A DNA stretch of 13,837 bases from the NCBI GenBank assembly GCA_003482405.1, contig DMZB01000224.1, positions 1 through 13,837 of the forward strand. The letters are read 5' to 3'. Below, piece after piece: positions 1 to 5,846 of the stretch. The position numbers were made by a program, and so were the translations under genes. Positions within the stretch are counted from its first letter, which is position 1; every line of letters starts with the position of its first letter. Origin of the DNA: Lactobacillus sp. Lineage in GTDB: Bacteria; Bacillota; Bacilli; Lactobacillales; Lactobacillaceae. Under the pieces are notes generated by a model. It was not told the DNA's origin, ran no database searches, and was given only the letters and a program-made list of their open reading frames with translations.

Positions 1-762
1 GGTGAAATTGGCATGAACACTATCAAACAAGCTATCAACAATGGCTATCGGTTGATTGACACGGCGATCAGTTACGAAAATGAGGGTGCGGTTGGGGCTG
101 CCGTGAAAGCCAGTGGGATTGATCGCGATCAATTAATTATTAGTTCAAAACTGCCAGGCCGGGATTATCATCACGATGATGCCATTGCGGCGATTCAAGA
201 ATCTTTATACCGCACAGGATTAGACTACTTTGACCTGTTCCTGTTGCACTGGCCGAATCCAAAGCAGAATTTATATGTCGAAGCGTGGCAGGCGTTAATT
301 GAAGCGCAACGGCGTGGTTATGTTAAATACATCGGTGTTTCAAACTTCACAGGCGACTACATCGACCGTTTGCGAAATGAGACAGGCATTCAACCGGTGG
401 TGAACCAAATTGAGTTGCACCCGTACTTTAATCAAGAAACACAGCGGCGGTACGATTACGTCAACGGAATCCTGACCGAAGCGTGGAGCCCACTGGGACG
501 GGCGTCGGCACTTCTAAAGGATCCTGTACTGCAGAAGATTGCGGACAAACATCAGTGTGGTGTTGGCCAGGTAATCCTGCGTTGGGAACAGTTGCTCAAT
601 GTGGTGCCTTTGCCTAAGGCATCACATACTGAACGGCAGATTGCCAACCTGAAATTATCTGATATTGCTTTAGATTCCAGTGATATTGCTGTCATTAATC
701 AGTTGTCCAAACCAGATGGGCGGACGTTCGATCAAGATCCGACAACGTATGAAGAGTTTTAA
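1..762 (+). CDS. Aldo/keto reductase, 5' end cut by window edge
   Basis: NAD(P)H-dependent cytoplasmic aldo/keto reductase of the diketogluconate reductase-like branch, reducing small carbonyl compounds; the natural substrate cannot be told. The frame is open from base 1 (Gly-Glu-Ile-Gly before the first Met at 13), so that Met is internal and about 20-30 N-terminal residues are missing compared with the usual 270-285. Numbering from the Met at 13, the catalytic tetrad is complete: Asp16 (IDTA), Tyr21 (SYENE), Lys46 (SSKLPG) and His79 (LLHWP). The strand segments KYIGVSNF, VVNQIELHPYF and EAWSPLGR are typical of the TIM-barrel fold, and the cofactor-binding part near the C-terminus reads VPLPKASHTERQIANL. 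It ends with TAA at 760-762 and is followed by a stem-loop at 839-877, so it is probably the last gene of its transcript. Family assignment is certain; substrate is unknown. Confidence 0.93.
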   Translation, partial: GEIGMNTIKQAINNGYRLIDTAISYENEGAVGAAVKASGIDRDQLIISSKLPGRDYHHDDAIAAIQESLYRTGLDYFDLFLLHWPNPKQNLYVEAWQALIEAQRRGYVKYIGVSNFTGDYIDRLRNETGIQPVVNQIELHPYFNQETQRRYDYVNGILTEAWSPLGRASALLKDPVLQKIADKHQCGVGQVILRWEQLLNVVPLPKASHTERQIANLKLSDIALDSSDIAVINQLSKPDGRTFDQDPTTYEEF

Positions 763-835
763 GCTGATCTTCACTAAATTGCGATAAGTGGAGCTGAAGT
801 TTGTAACACAAATGCAATAAACAGAATAATGGATT

Positions 836-880
836 AAAAAATGACAACCCGTTGTGTAACGCAACAGGTTGTCATTTCAT
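836..880 (+). terminator. Long stem-loop after the aldo/keto reductase, probably bidirectional terminator
   Basis: The arms 839-849 and 867-877 pair perfectly (AAATGACAACC with GGTTGTCATTT). After one C/A mismatch (850/866) they continue as 851-856 with 860-865, with one G-U pair, around a TAA loop (857-859). A run of A precedes the stem and becomes a U-tract on the minus strand; on the plus strand the 3' side is only moderately T-rich. It separates the reductase from the nrdDG promoter. Confidence 0.7.
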
Positions 881-916
881 TATGTAAGCGATTCAACACT
901 TGATTCATTTAATTGC

Positions 917-932
917 ACACCAGATATAGTTA
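917..932 (+). promoter_or_regulatory. NrdR-box-like site 1
   Basis: The sequence ACACCAGATATAGTTA matches the NrdR-box palindrome ACACWATATATWGTGT at 12 of 16 positions by eye. It lies 32 bp (start to start) upstream of a second, weaker match, the spacing expected for paired NrdR boxes in ribonucleotide reductase promoters. Its place upstream of nrdDG supports it. NrdR is a zinc/ATP-cone repressor that senses dATP. The match is by eye, without a scored matrix. Confidence 0.55.
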
Positions 933-949
933 TCCACAGGTTTTCCACA
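930..949 (+). promoter_or_regulatory. Two adjacent DnaA-box-like 9-mers upstream of nrdD
   Basis: TTATCCACA at 930-938 is a perfect consensus DnaA box, and TTTTCCACA at 941-949 differs by one base. They are in the same orientation, 11 bp apart start to start (about one helical turn), and sit between the two NrdR-like boxes. DnaA boxes are known in the E. coli nrdAB promoter; a role here is inference. Confidence 0.5.
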
Positions 950-964
950 TACTACATGTTGATT
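949..964 (+). promoter_or_regulatory. NrdR-box-like site 2
   Basis: The sequence ATACTACATGTTGATT matches the NrdR consensus at 11 of 16 positions and is placed exactly 32 bp after site 1. It overlaps the proposed -35 hexamer of nrdD (959-964), a position suited to repression. Taken alone this site is weak; the pairing and the promoter overlap are what make it credible. Confidence 0.45.
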
Positions 965-986
965 TGATTTATTAAACCGGTATCAT
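959..986 (+). promoter_or_regulatory. Putative sigma-A promoter of nrdDG
   Basis: TTGATT (959-964) and TATCAT (981-986) are separated by 16 bp and lie 31 bases before the nrdD start. Both hexamers are near consensus but not strong. The -35 overlaps NrdR-like site 2. Confidence 0.5.
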
Positions 987-1017
987 AAAGCTATCATCAA
1001 TTAAAGGTTGTGAGTGA

Positions 1018-3231
1018 ATGGAGAATGTACAAATAACAAATCCACTGGCCATTTTAAAAATATTGCCAGTTGAAAAACGCGGTGGGGCAATGACTCAATT
1101 CTACCCCTATAAGATCGCATTTGTCCTACATAAATTAGTAAATGACGAAGATTTAATTTGTGAGATTGAGCATGATCTCGTCAACGAATTGCACGATTTA
1201 GACGTGGTTCCTACCACTGAAATTCACCGTGTTTTACACAACAGTCTATTGAAGCATGATCAAATTGAGGCTGCCGATGCTTATGAAGCACGATTCAAGC
1301 AAGATCAGGATCATTTTGCGGCTGCCACAAGTGTTGAAGCACGCATTCAGCGCTTATTTAGTCGTGACGCAGACGTCGTTCATGAAAATGCAAACAAGGA
1401 TAGTCATGTGTTCAACACGCAGCGTGACCTTGAAGCTGGTGCTGCAAGCCGTGCAATCGGTTTAAAGATGTTGCCAGACATTGTCGCCAAGGCGCATTTG
1501 CGTGGCGACATTCACTGGCACGATCTGGATTATTCACCGGTGACACCTGAAACCAACTGCTGTTTGATCGACTTTGACGAGATGTTGGCGCATGGATTCA
1601 AAATTGGTAATGCGTGGGTTTCTTCTCCACATTCAATTCAGACAGCAACGGCACAAATGTCGCAGATTATTGCCAACGTTGCGTCACTTCAGTATGGTGG
1701 CTGTTCGGCCAACCGTGTCGACCAACTGCTTGCGCCCTATGCCCAGTTAAATTATGACAAGCACATGGCAGATGCGAAGAAGTGGGTTGCAGAGGGCAAA
1801 CGTGAAGATTATGCCCGCCAAAAGACACAGAAGGACATTTACGACGCGATGCAAGCGTTGGAATATGAAATCAATACGTTGTATTCCTCACAGGGACAAA
1901 CACCATTTACGACTGTGAACTTTGGTTTAGGAACCAGCTGGATCGAACGCGAAATTCAACGGGCCATTCTACAGATTCGCATCAAAGGTCTGGGTAAGGA
2001 ACACCGCACAGCCATTTTTCCTAAATTGATTTTTACTGTCAAACGAGGGCTTAACTTAGACCCACAGGATCCCAACTACGACATCAAAGAGCTCGCGATT
2101 GAGTGTTCTACCAAACGGATGTACCCAGACCTACTGATGTACGACAAAATCAAAGAATTGACTGGAAGTTTCAAGACGCCAATGGGTTGTCGTTCATTTC
2201 TTCAAGGTTGGAAGGATGAAAATGGCGTGGAGGTTAATTCCGGTCGAATGAATCTTGGCGTTGTGACGGTTAATCTGCCACGGATTGCCCTGTCAGCGCA
2301 TGGTGACAAGTCATTATTCTGGGATATTTTCGAGGAACGGATGGCAGTGTGCCACACCGCCTTGGCGTACCGGATTGAACGGACGAAGGAAGCTAAACCT
2401 GAAAATGCACCATTACTCTATATGTATGGTGCGTTTGGCAAACGGTTGAAGCCAGAAGATGATGTCGATGAGCTGTTTAGAAATGAACGGGCCACGATTT
2501 CACTAGGCTATATCGGTATTTACGAAGTCTGCACGACGTTCTACGGACCAAAATGGGAACAGAATCCTGAAGCACATGACTTTGCTGAAAAGATTGTGTC
2601 CGCATTGCGTGATAAGTGTAATCAGTGGGCTAAGGAAAGTGGCTATCACTACAGTTTATATTCCACGCCTGCCGAATCTTTGACGGATACGTTTGCCAAG
2701 GATGATATTGACAAATTCGGCCGGGTCGCAGACGTTACCGACAAGGAATACTACACGAACAGCTTCCACTATGATGTCCGCAAGCATCCATCACCGTTTG
2801 AAAAACTGACTTTTGAAGAAGTCTTTCCAAAGTATGCATCGGGTGGTTTTATTCATTACTGTGAGTATCCAAACCTGAAACAAAATCCGAAGGCACTTGA
2901 AGCTGTTTGGGATTGGGCATACGACCATGTCGGCTATTTAGGGACAAACACGTCGATCGACCAATGTTTCAAATGCGGTTTTAAAGGTGAGTTTAAAGCG
3001 ACAGCGAAGGGATTTGAATGTCCACAATGTGGTAACCACGACCCGCAATACTGTGATGTGGTCAAACGGACGTGTGGCTACCTTGGCAACCCGCAACAAC
3101 GGCCCATGGTTCATGGCCGTCACATTGAAATAACGTCACGAAAGAAAAACATGACTTCGGAGATGATCAAACATGCAGCAGCGTACGAAAGGACCAAACA
3201 ATCCGACTCCCAAAGAATGGTTGGCGAGTGA
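1018..3231 (+). CDS. nrdD: Anaerobic (class III) ribonucleoside-triphosphate reductase, large subunit
   Basis: Oxygen-sensitive glycyl-radical enzyme that reduces ribonucleoside triphosphates to deoxy forms for DNA synthesis without oxygen; it is activated by NrdG. The 737 residues match the size of lactobacillar NrdD. An ATP-cone-like regulatory segment occupies roughly residues 10-100. The ten-stranded barrel core begins near RDLEAGAASRAIG and contains NCCLIDFDEM (Cys181/Cys182) and MGCRSFLQGW (Cys391, probable finger-loop active-site cysteine). The zinc site has Cys650, Cys653, Cys668 and Cys671, and the glycyl radical is Gly687 in RTCGYLG. A tail of 50 residues follows the radical loop. 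The ATG at 1018 has AAAGG at 1003-1007 with a 10-base gap. Its 3' end overlaps nrdG by 59 bases. The NrdR- and DnaA-like boxes upstream suggest control by dATP level and possibly by the replication cycle. Confidence 0.97.
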   Translation: MENVQITNPLAILKILPVEKRGGAMTQFYPYKIAFVLHKLVNDEDLICEIEHDLVNELHDLDVVPTTEIHRVLHNSLLKHDQIEAADAYEARFKQDQDHFAAATSVEARIQRLFSRDADVVHENANKDSHVFNTQRDLEAGAASRAIGLKMLPDIVAKAHLRGDIHWHDLDYSPVTPETNCCLIDFDEMLAHGFKIGNAWVSSPHSIQTATAQMSQIIANVASLQYGGCSANRVDQLLAPYAQLNYDKHMADAKKWVAEGKREDYARQKTQKDIYDAMQALEYEINTLYSSQGQTPFTTVNFGLGTSWIEREIQRAILQIRIKGLGKEHRTAIFPKLIFTVKRGLNLDPQDPNYDIKELAIECSTKRMYPDLLMYDKIKELTGSFKTPMGCRSFLQGWKDENGVEVNSGRMNLGVVTVNLPRIALSAHGDKSLFWDIFEERMAVCHTALAYRIERTKEAKPENAPLLYMYGAFGKRLKPEDDVDELFRNERATISLGYIGIYEVCTTFYGPKWEQNPEAHDFAEKIVSALRDKCNQWAKESGYHYSLYSTPAESLTDTFAKDDIDKFGRVADVTDKEYYTNSFHYDVRKHPSPFEKLTFEEVFPKYASGGFIHYCEYPNLKQNPKALEAVWDWAYDHVGYLGTNTSIDQCFKCGFKGEFKATAKGFECPQCGNHDPQYCDVVKRTCGYLGNPQQRPMVHGRHIEITSRKKNMTSEMIKHAAAYERTKQSDSQRMVGE

Positions 3232-3754
3232 GCACAGTCTAGACTATGTCGCCGACTACAAACCGTTTAACTTTGTGGATGGGGAAGGGGTCCGCTGTAG
3301 CCTATATGTCAGCGGTTGTTTATTCCACTGTCCGGGTTGCTACAATGTGGCCGCACAGAATTTTCATTACGGACATCCCTATACACAAGATTTAGAGGAC
3401 CAAATCATCAAAGATTTGAGTCAAGAATATGTTCAGGGCTTGACACTGTTGGGTGGCGAACCATTCCTTAATACGCACGTTTGCATTCAGCTGTGCAAAC
3501 GGATTCGCCAGGAGTTTGGTCACGACAAAGATATCTGGTCATGGACCGGTTACAAGTGGGACGAGTTACTGAAGGATTCAGATGACAAGCTGGAATTGCT
3601 ATCGTTGATCGATATCTTGGTCGATGGACGGTTTCTTGAACCACAAAAAGATCTCACGCTACAATTTCGCGGAAGTTCAAACCAGCGGATCATCGATGTA
3701 CCAAAATCGTTGGCACAGGATAAAGTTGTAATTTGGGACAAGTTAGTTCGGTAG
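3173..3754 (+). CDS. nrdG: Anaerobic ribonucleoside-triphosphate reductase activating protein
   Basis: Cytoplasmic radical-SAM enzyme that uses a 4Fe-4S cluster and S-adenosylmethionine to generate the glycyl radical on NrdD. In its 193 residues the cluster motif CX3CX2C is Cys49, Cys53 and Cys56 (CLFHCPGCYN), preceded by the typical YKPFNFVDGEGVR, and the SAM-binding GGEP lies at 94-97. The start at ATG 3173 sits inside nrdD. It is favoured because GGAG at 3159-3162 lies 10 bases upstream and because the residues encoded in the overlap (PTPKEWLAS) look like normal family N-terminus; a TTG at 3221 would remove them. The 59-base overlap implies translational coupling with nrdD, fitting the tight complex the two form. 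Confidence 0.95.
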   Translation: MQQRTKGPNNPTPKEWLASEHSLDYVADYKPFNFVDGEGVRCSLYVSGCLFHCPGCYNVAAQNFHYGHPYTQDLEDQIIKDLSQEYVQGLTLLGGEPFLNTHVCIQLCKRIRQEFGHDKDIWSWTGYKWDELLKDSDDKLELLSLIDILVDGRFLEPQKDLTLQFRGSSNQRIIDVPKSLAQDKVVIWDKLVR

Positions 3755-3801
3755 CTCAGATTACAAGACTACCAGGTTGATTTAGTGACATAACCGTTGC
3801 A

Positions 3802-3909
3802 TCGACTTGAAGCCTTCACAACCCGAAGTCTCCAAGCTCGTCCTGCATGACTAAGTGGCCCAAAAACGTCCACTAAGTCATGATTGCACGGAACTCTGCT
3901 TCAAGTCGA
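3802..3909. repeat. Nested inverted-repeat element of unknown nature
   Basis: Outer 12-bp arms TCGACTTGAAGC (3802-3813) and GCTTCAAGTCGA (3898-3909) are perfectly complementary. Inside them an inner 13-bp perfect stem, CATGACTAAGTGG (3846-3858) with CCACTAAGTCATG (3870-3882), closes an 11-base loop. Between the two, TCC..GC (3841-3846) can pair imperfectly with GC..GGA (3886-3893 region). A small CTTC/GAAG hairpin (3814-3828) can also form in the left spacer. No open reading frame is present and no T-tract follows, so a simple terminator is unlikely on the plus strand. It could be a small miniature-repeat element, a structured RNA on either strand, or a boundary stem. Confidence 0.6.
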
Positions 3910-4137
3910 CTTCACTCGTTTACAAAGTGATCATCAAACATAATATTCTGTCGACAAGTAGCCTGTTACCGATGCTGTTTGTTTGAAATAAGTTACAAAT
4001 TGAGCTGAAGGGGCGGTCGCGAAGACTCGAGGTTTTACGAGGCTCGAACTGGTCCCACGGCGGTATTCATTTTTGACAACGGTAAGCGTGCTTAACCACA
4101 ATGCATATCATTAAAACAACAGTATTTAGGCACATCC
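3910..4137. other. Gene-free spacer between the nested palindrome and the galM region
   Basis: This forms part of a stretch of almost 500 bp with no gene (3755-4267). No reading frame with a ribosome binding site was found on either strand. It holds a locally GC-richer block (about 4009-4064) with the short repeats CGAGG (4028-4032 and 4038-4042) and CTCGA (4026-4030 and 4043-4047). There is also a consensus -35-like TTGACA at 4073-4078 without a matching -10 at normal distance. Confidence 0.5.
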
Positions 4138-4190
4138 ACTAAGCGTTCAGAAGAGTTGCAATAGACTTTTTGAACGCTTAGTTTATTTCA
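4138..4190 (+). terminator. Terminator-like hairpin before the galM promoter
   Basis: Perfect 12-bp arms ACTAAGCGTTCA (4138-4149) and TGAACGCTTAGT (4171-4182) enclose a 21-base loop and are followed by TTATTTCA. It would insulate galM from nrdDG readthrough; the loop is large and the T-tract interrupted. Confidence 0.6.
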
Positions 4191-4196
4191 TAGAGG

Positions 4197-4225
4197 TTGA
4201 AACCGCTTCCATCAAATTCTATAAT
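4197..4225 (+). promoter_or_regulatory. galM sigma-A promoter
   Basis: TTGAAA (4197-4202) and a perfect TATAAT (4220-4225) are separated by 17 bp. The predicted transcription start is near 4232, about 36 bases before the galM ATG. This is one of the best promoter matches in the window. Confidence 0.85.
4198..4211 (+). promoter_or_regulatory. cre site (CcpA) overlapping the galM -35
   Basis: TGAAACCGCTTCCA matches the cre consensus TGWAANCGNTNWCA at all but one defined position. It covers most of the -35 hexamer, which predicts catabolite repression by CcpA when preferred sugars are present. Confidence 0.75.
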
Positions 4226-4228
4226 GAC

Positions 4229-4249
4229 CCTAGTAAAGTTTAGTAAAAA
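4229..4249 (+). promoter_or_regulatory. Tandem GalR-type operator at the galM transcription start
   Basis: TTTAGTAAA at 4239-4247 is the same near-palindrome found twice before the gal operon, and a partial copy CCTAGTAAA precedes it at 4229-4237. The two are exactly 10 bp apart, so they face the same side of the helix, and they span the predicted transcription start. Binding by the LacI-family GalR encoded at 10019 is inferred from the shared motif. Confidence 0.6.
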
Positions 4250-4267
4250 TATGTGGAGGCATCATTT

Positions 4268-5311
4268 ATGAATTTTAGTCAGCAACCATTTGGGAACTTA
4301 AGCGATGGTCGGTCAGTAGATCAATTAATTTTAAGCAATGACAACCAAGTGTCACTTCGGGTGCTAACGCTAGGGGCAACCTGGCAAGCCTTTGACGTGC
4401 CGAACGGTAACGACCGTAAAAATTTGTTGATTAGTTACGATCAGTTAAAAGACTATGAAGCAACACCATTTTACGTGTGCAAGACGGTTGGCCGTGTGGC
4501 TGGTCGAATCGGCCAAGCAACATACGAGATCGATGGCAAGACGTATCACAGTGATCAAAATGAAAACAAGAACACTTTACACGGCGGTTTACACGGTTTC
4601 TCTGACCGCGTTTGGCGTGTCGTAGGTCATAAAGAAACGGCCAATGAAGTGTCTGTGACACTTGGTATCAGTGTGCAGGGCAGTGAGGATAATTTCCCTG
4701 GTGATATGGATGTCCTGGTTACTTACAGTTTGAACAATGACAACCGTGCCACTTGGTCAATTACTGGGACGGCGACTGCTAAAACATTGTTCAACCCAAC
4801 GTTACACACCTACTTTAACGTCACTGATAATGATGCACTGACGACCCAACAATTACACATCAACGGCAAACAACGCGTTCTGTTGAACGACGAAAAGGTG
4901 CCAACTGGCGAGTTGAGTGATGCCACAGGATCGGCCTACGACTTTAGCACGACGGGCACTGTGACCGATCATTTGGATCAATTGAAGCAAGAAAATGGTG
5001 GCAAAGAATTTGATGATGCCTACCGTGTCAACGGGGATGCCCATACGCCAATTGCGACGGTGAGTGACCCAGCTAGTGGCCGCGCTGTAGACTTGTATTC
5101 GAGCCGCAATGGGCTAGTGATTTTTACCGCTGATCCATTGGCCTACGACAAGGATGAAGCCTATCAGGCCAGCCACCCATACACAGCTTTGGCGATGGAG
5201 GCACAGTGGTTGCCTGATGCCATTCATCATGACGGTTTTGGGGATGTCGTGTTACCAGCCAATGCGCCACAAACCTACAGTATTAGTTACCAATATCGTG
5301 AAACGAAGTAG
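4268..5311 (+). CDS. galM: Aldose 1-epimerase (galactose mutarotase)
   Basis: Interconverts beta- and alpha-D-galactose in the cytoplasm, supplying the alpha anomer to GalK. The protein has 347 residues, normal for the family, and a beta-sandwich fold without signal peptide. The expected catalytic residues are present: His105 in NTLHGGLHGF, His180 in LHTYFN, and Glu311 in ALAMEAQW. The ATG at 4268 is chosen because GGAGG at 4255-4259 lies 8 bases upstream; a GTG at 4253 in the same frame would overlap the ribosome binding site. It is transcribed alone, from a promoter with a cre and tandem GalR-type operators, and is closed by a strong terminator (5325-5369). Although separate from the galP-K-T-R operon, the shared operator motif suggests co-induction with it. 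Confidence 0.95.
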   Translation: MNFSQQPFGNLSDGRSVDQLILSNDNQVSLRVLTLGATWQAFDVPNGNDRKNLLISYDQLKDYEATPFYVCKTVGRVAGRIGQATYEIDGKTYHSDQNENKNTLHGGLHGFSDRVWRVVGHKETANEVSVTLGISVQGSEDNFPGDMDVLVTYSLNNDNRATWSITGTATAKTLFNPTLHTYFNVTDNDALTTQQLHINGKQRVLLNDEKVPTGELSDATGSAYDFSTTGTVTDHLDQLKQENGGKEFDDAYRVNGDAHTPIATVSDPASGRAVDLYSSRNGLVIFTADPLAYDKDEAYQASHPYTALAMEAQWLPDAIHHDGFGDVVLPANAPQTYSISYQYRETK

Positions 5312-5324
5312 TTGAATATCGTCT

Positions 5325-5369
5325 AGTACGTTTGTTGTCGATGAACAATCGATGGCAAACGTATTTTTT
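5325..5369 (+). terminator. Rho-independent terminator of galM
   Basis: The arms TACGTTTG (5327-5334) and CAAACGTA (5356-5363) are extended by G-U and Watson-Crick pairs (5335-5342 with 5348-5355) around a GAACA loop. Six T follow directly (5364-5369). This strong intrinsic terminator makes galM monocistronic. Confidence 0.92.
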
Positions 5370-5382
5370 GTTTGTAAAACGA

Positions 5383-5401
5383 ACTAAAAATTTTAGTAAA
5401 A
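5383..5401 (+). promoter_or_regulatory. Upstream GalR-type operator of the gal operon
   Basis: TTTTAGTAAAA (5391-5401) repeats the operator core TTTAGTAAA. The preceding ACTAAAA (5383-5389) also pairs with TTTTAGT (5391-5397), giving overlapping palindromes in an AT-rich tract. Its centre is 93 bp upstream of the promoter-proximal operator, close to nine helical turns, which would allow repression by looping (inference). Confidence 0.5.
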
Positions 5402-5442
5402 ATATTTTTGAATTCAAAATCTGATTGCACGGGCAAAACAAC

Positions 5443-5463
5443 CGTTTGCACAACGTTTGTACA
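5443..5463 (+). repeat. Tandem CGTTTGYACA repeat upstream of the gal operon promoter
   Basis: CGTTTGCACA (5443-5452) and CGTTTGTACA (5454-5463) repeat with an 11-bp period. The interval 5447-5463 also forms an imperfect inverted repeat. It lies just upstream of the -35 and is a plausible binding site for a further LacI-type or activator protein; no factor can be named. Confidence 0.35.
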
Positions 5464-5476
5464 GCAAATCACATTG

Positions 5477-5504
5477 TTGAAAGTTTTAGTAAAACTGCTA
5501 TGAT
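5477..5504 (+). promoter_or_regulatory. gal operon sigma-A promoter with operator in the spacer
   Basis: TTGAAA (5477-5482) and TATGAT (5499-5504) are 16 bp apart. The perfect palindrome GTTTTAGTAAAAC (5483-5495) fills most of the spacer, so a bound repressor would directly exclude RNA polymerase. It shares the TTTAGTAAA core with 4239-4247 and 5392-5400 and is the likeliest primary GalR operator. Confidence 0.8.
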
Positions 5505-5510
5505 CGATTT

Positions 5511-5524
5511 TGTAATCGCTTACA
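5511..5524 (+). promoter_or_regulatory. Full-consensus cre site of the gal operon
   Basis: TGTAATCGCTTACA matches cre TGWAANCGNTNWCA at every defined position. It starts 6 bp after the -10, at or just past the transcription start, predicting strong CcpA-mediated glucose repression of the whole operon by blocking or roadblock. Confidence 0.88.
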
Positions 5525-5552
5525 TAACTTTTGGAATTTGGAGGTTTACATG

Positions 5553-5798
5553 ATGGCTGATAAAAATCAGAAGATCAAAATTGACCCTGATAAGTTTGCG
5601 CGGGCAGTGCTGGGTGGCAACGCACAACACGAGGGTGAAGAAAACAAGTTGTATATCAAACGTCAGTTGACGCTGTACTTGGAATCCGTTTTGTTGGTGC
5701 AGGATTTCAATGGCTTGGAGGAAACGTCATTCGACATGGCGAAGGCAAAACAACGAAATGAAATTCTCGAAAAGGTGATCGAGCGTCGGTATAACTAA
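5553..5798 (+). CDS. Unidentified 81-residue protein, first gene of the gal operon
   Basis: I do not recognise this protein and assign no function. It is small, soluble-looking and charged, with no signal peptide, membrane segment or cysteine motif. A Lys/Asp-rich start (KNQKIKIDPDKFARAVLGGN) is followed by two probable helices (NKLYIKRQLTLYLESVLLV and the Lys/Arg/Glu-rich C-terminus ending IERRYN) separated by QDFNGLEETSFD. GGAGG at 5540-5544 lies 8 bases before the ATG at 5553; the adjacent ATG at 5550 (5-base gap, 82 residues) is possible, and a TTG at 5538 would overlap the Shine-Dalgarno. It is directly behind the GalR/CcpA-controlled promoter and 48 bases before the permease, so it is co-induced with galactose use. 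Reading frame, ribosome site and placement make it a real gene. A regulator, chaperone or permease partner are all open possibilities. Confidence 0.85.
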   Translation: MADKNQKIKIDPDKFARAVLGGNAQHEGEENKLYIKRQLTLYLESVLLVQDFNGLEETSFDMAKAKQRNEILEKVIERRYN

Positions 5799-5846
5799 TT
5801 TGATTACGAATGTTAAATCGCTTGAATCAAAAAGGAGAGCTTGAAG

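Noticed and set aside
13..762. Complete 249-residue aldo/keto reductase starting at the ATG at 13
   Set aside because: The frame is open through the left edge and the first strand of the barrel is missing, so this Met is internal and the gene is partial.
670..864. 64-codon minus-strand frame over the reductase end and terminator
   Set aside because: It runs antisense to real coding sequence and through a stem-loop, lacks a ribosome site and resembles no protein; the same holds for the other antisense frames in the window.
930..949. Replication origin suggested by two DnaA boxes
   Set aside because: Only two boxes are present, with no dnaA/dnaN neighbours and no extended AT-rich unwinding region; a regulatory role at nrdD is more economical.
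3846..3882. Simple rho-independent terminator of nrdDG
   Set aside because: The stem is strong but AT-rich at its base, is followed by ATTGCACGG with no T-tract, and is nested in a second inverted repeat; termination by it is possible but not supported enough to call.
3881..3891. TGATTGCACGG also found at 5422-5432
   Set aside because: An exact 11-base repeat is expected several times by chance in a window of this size, and neither flanking sequence extends the match.
4073..4078. Consensus -35 TTGACA in the nrdG-galM spacer
   Set aside because: No -10 hexamer lies 15-19 bp downstream, and the galM promoter at 4197-4225 is far better.
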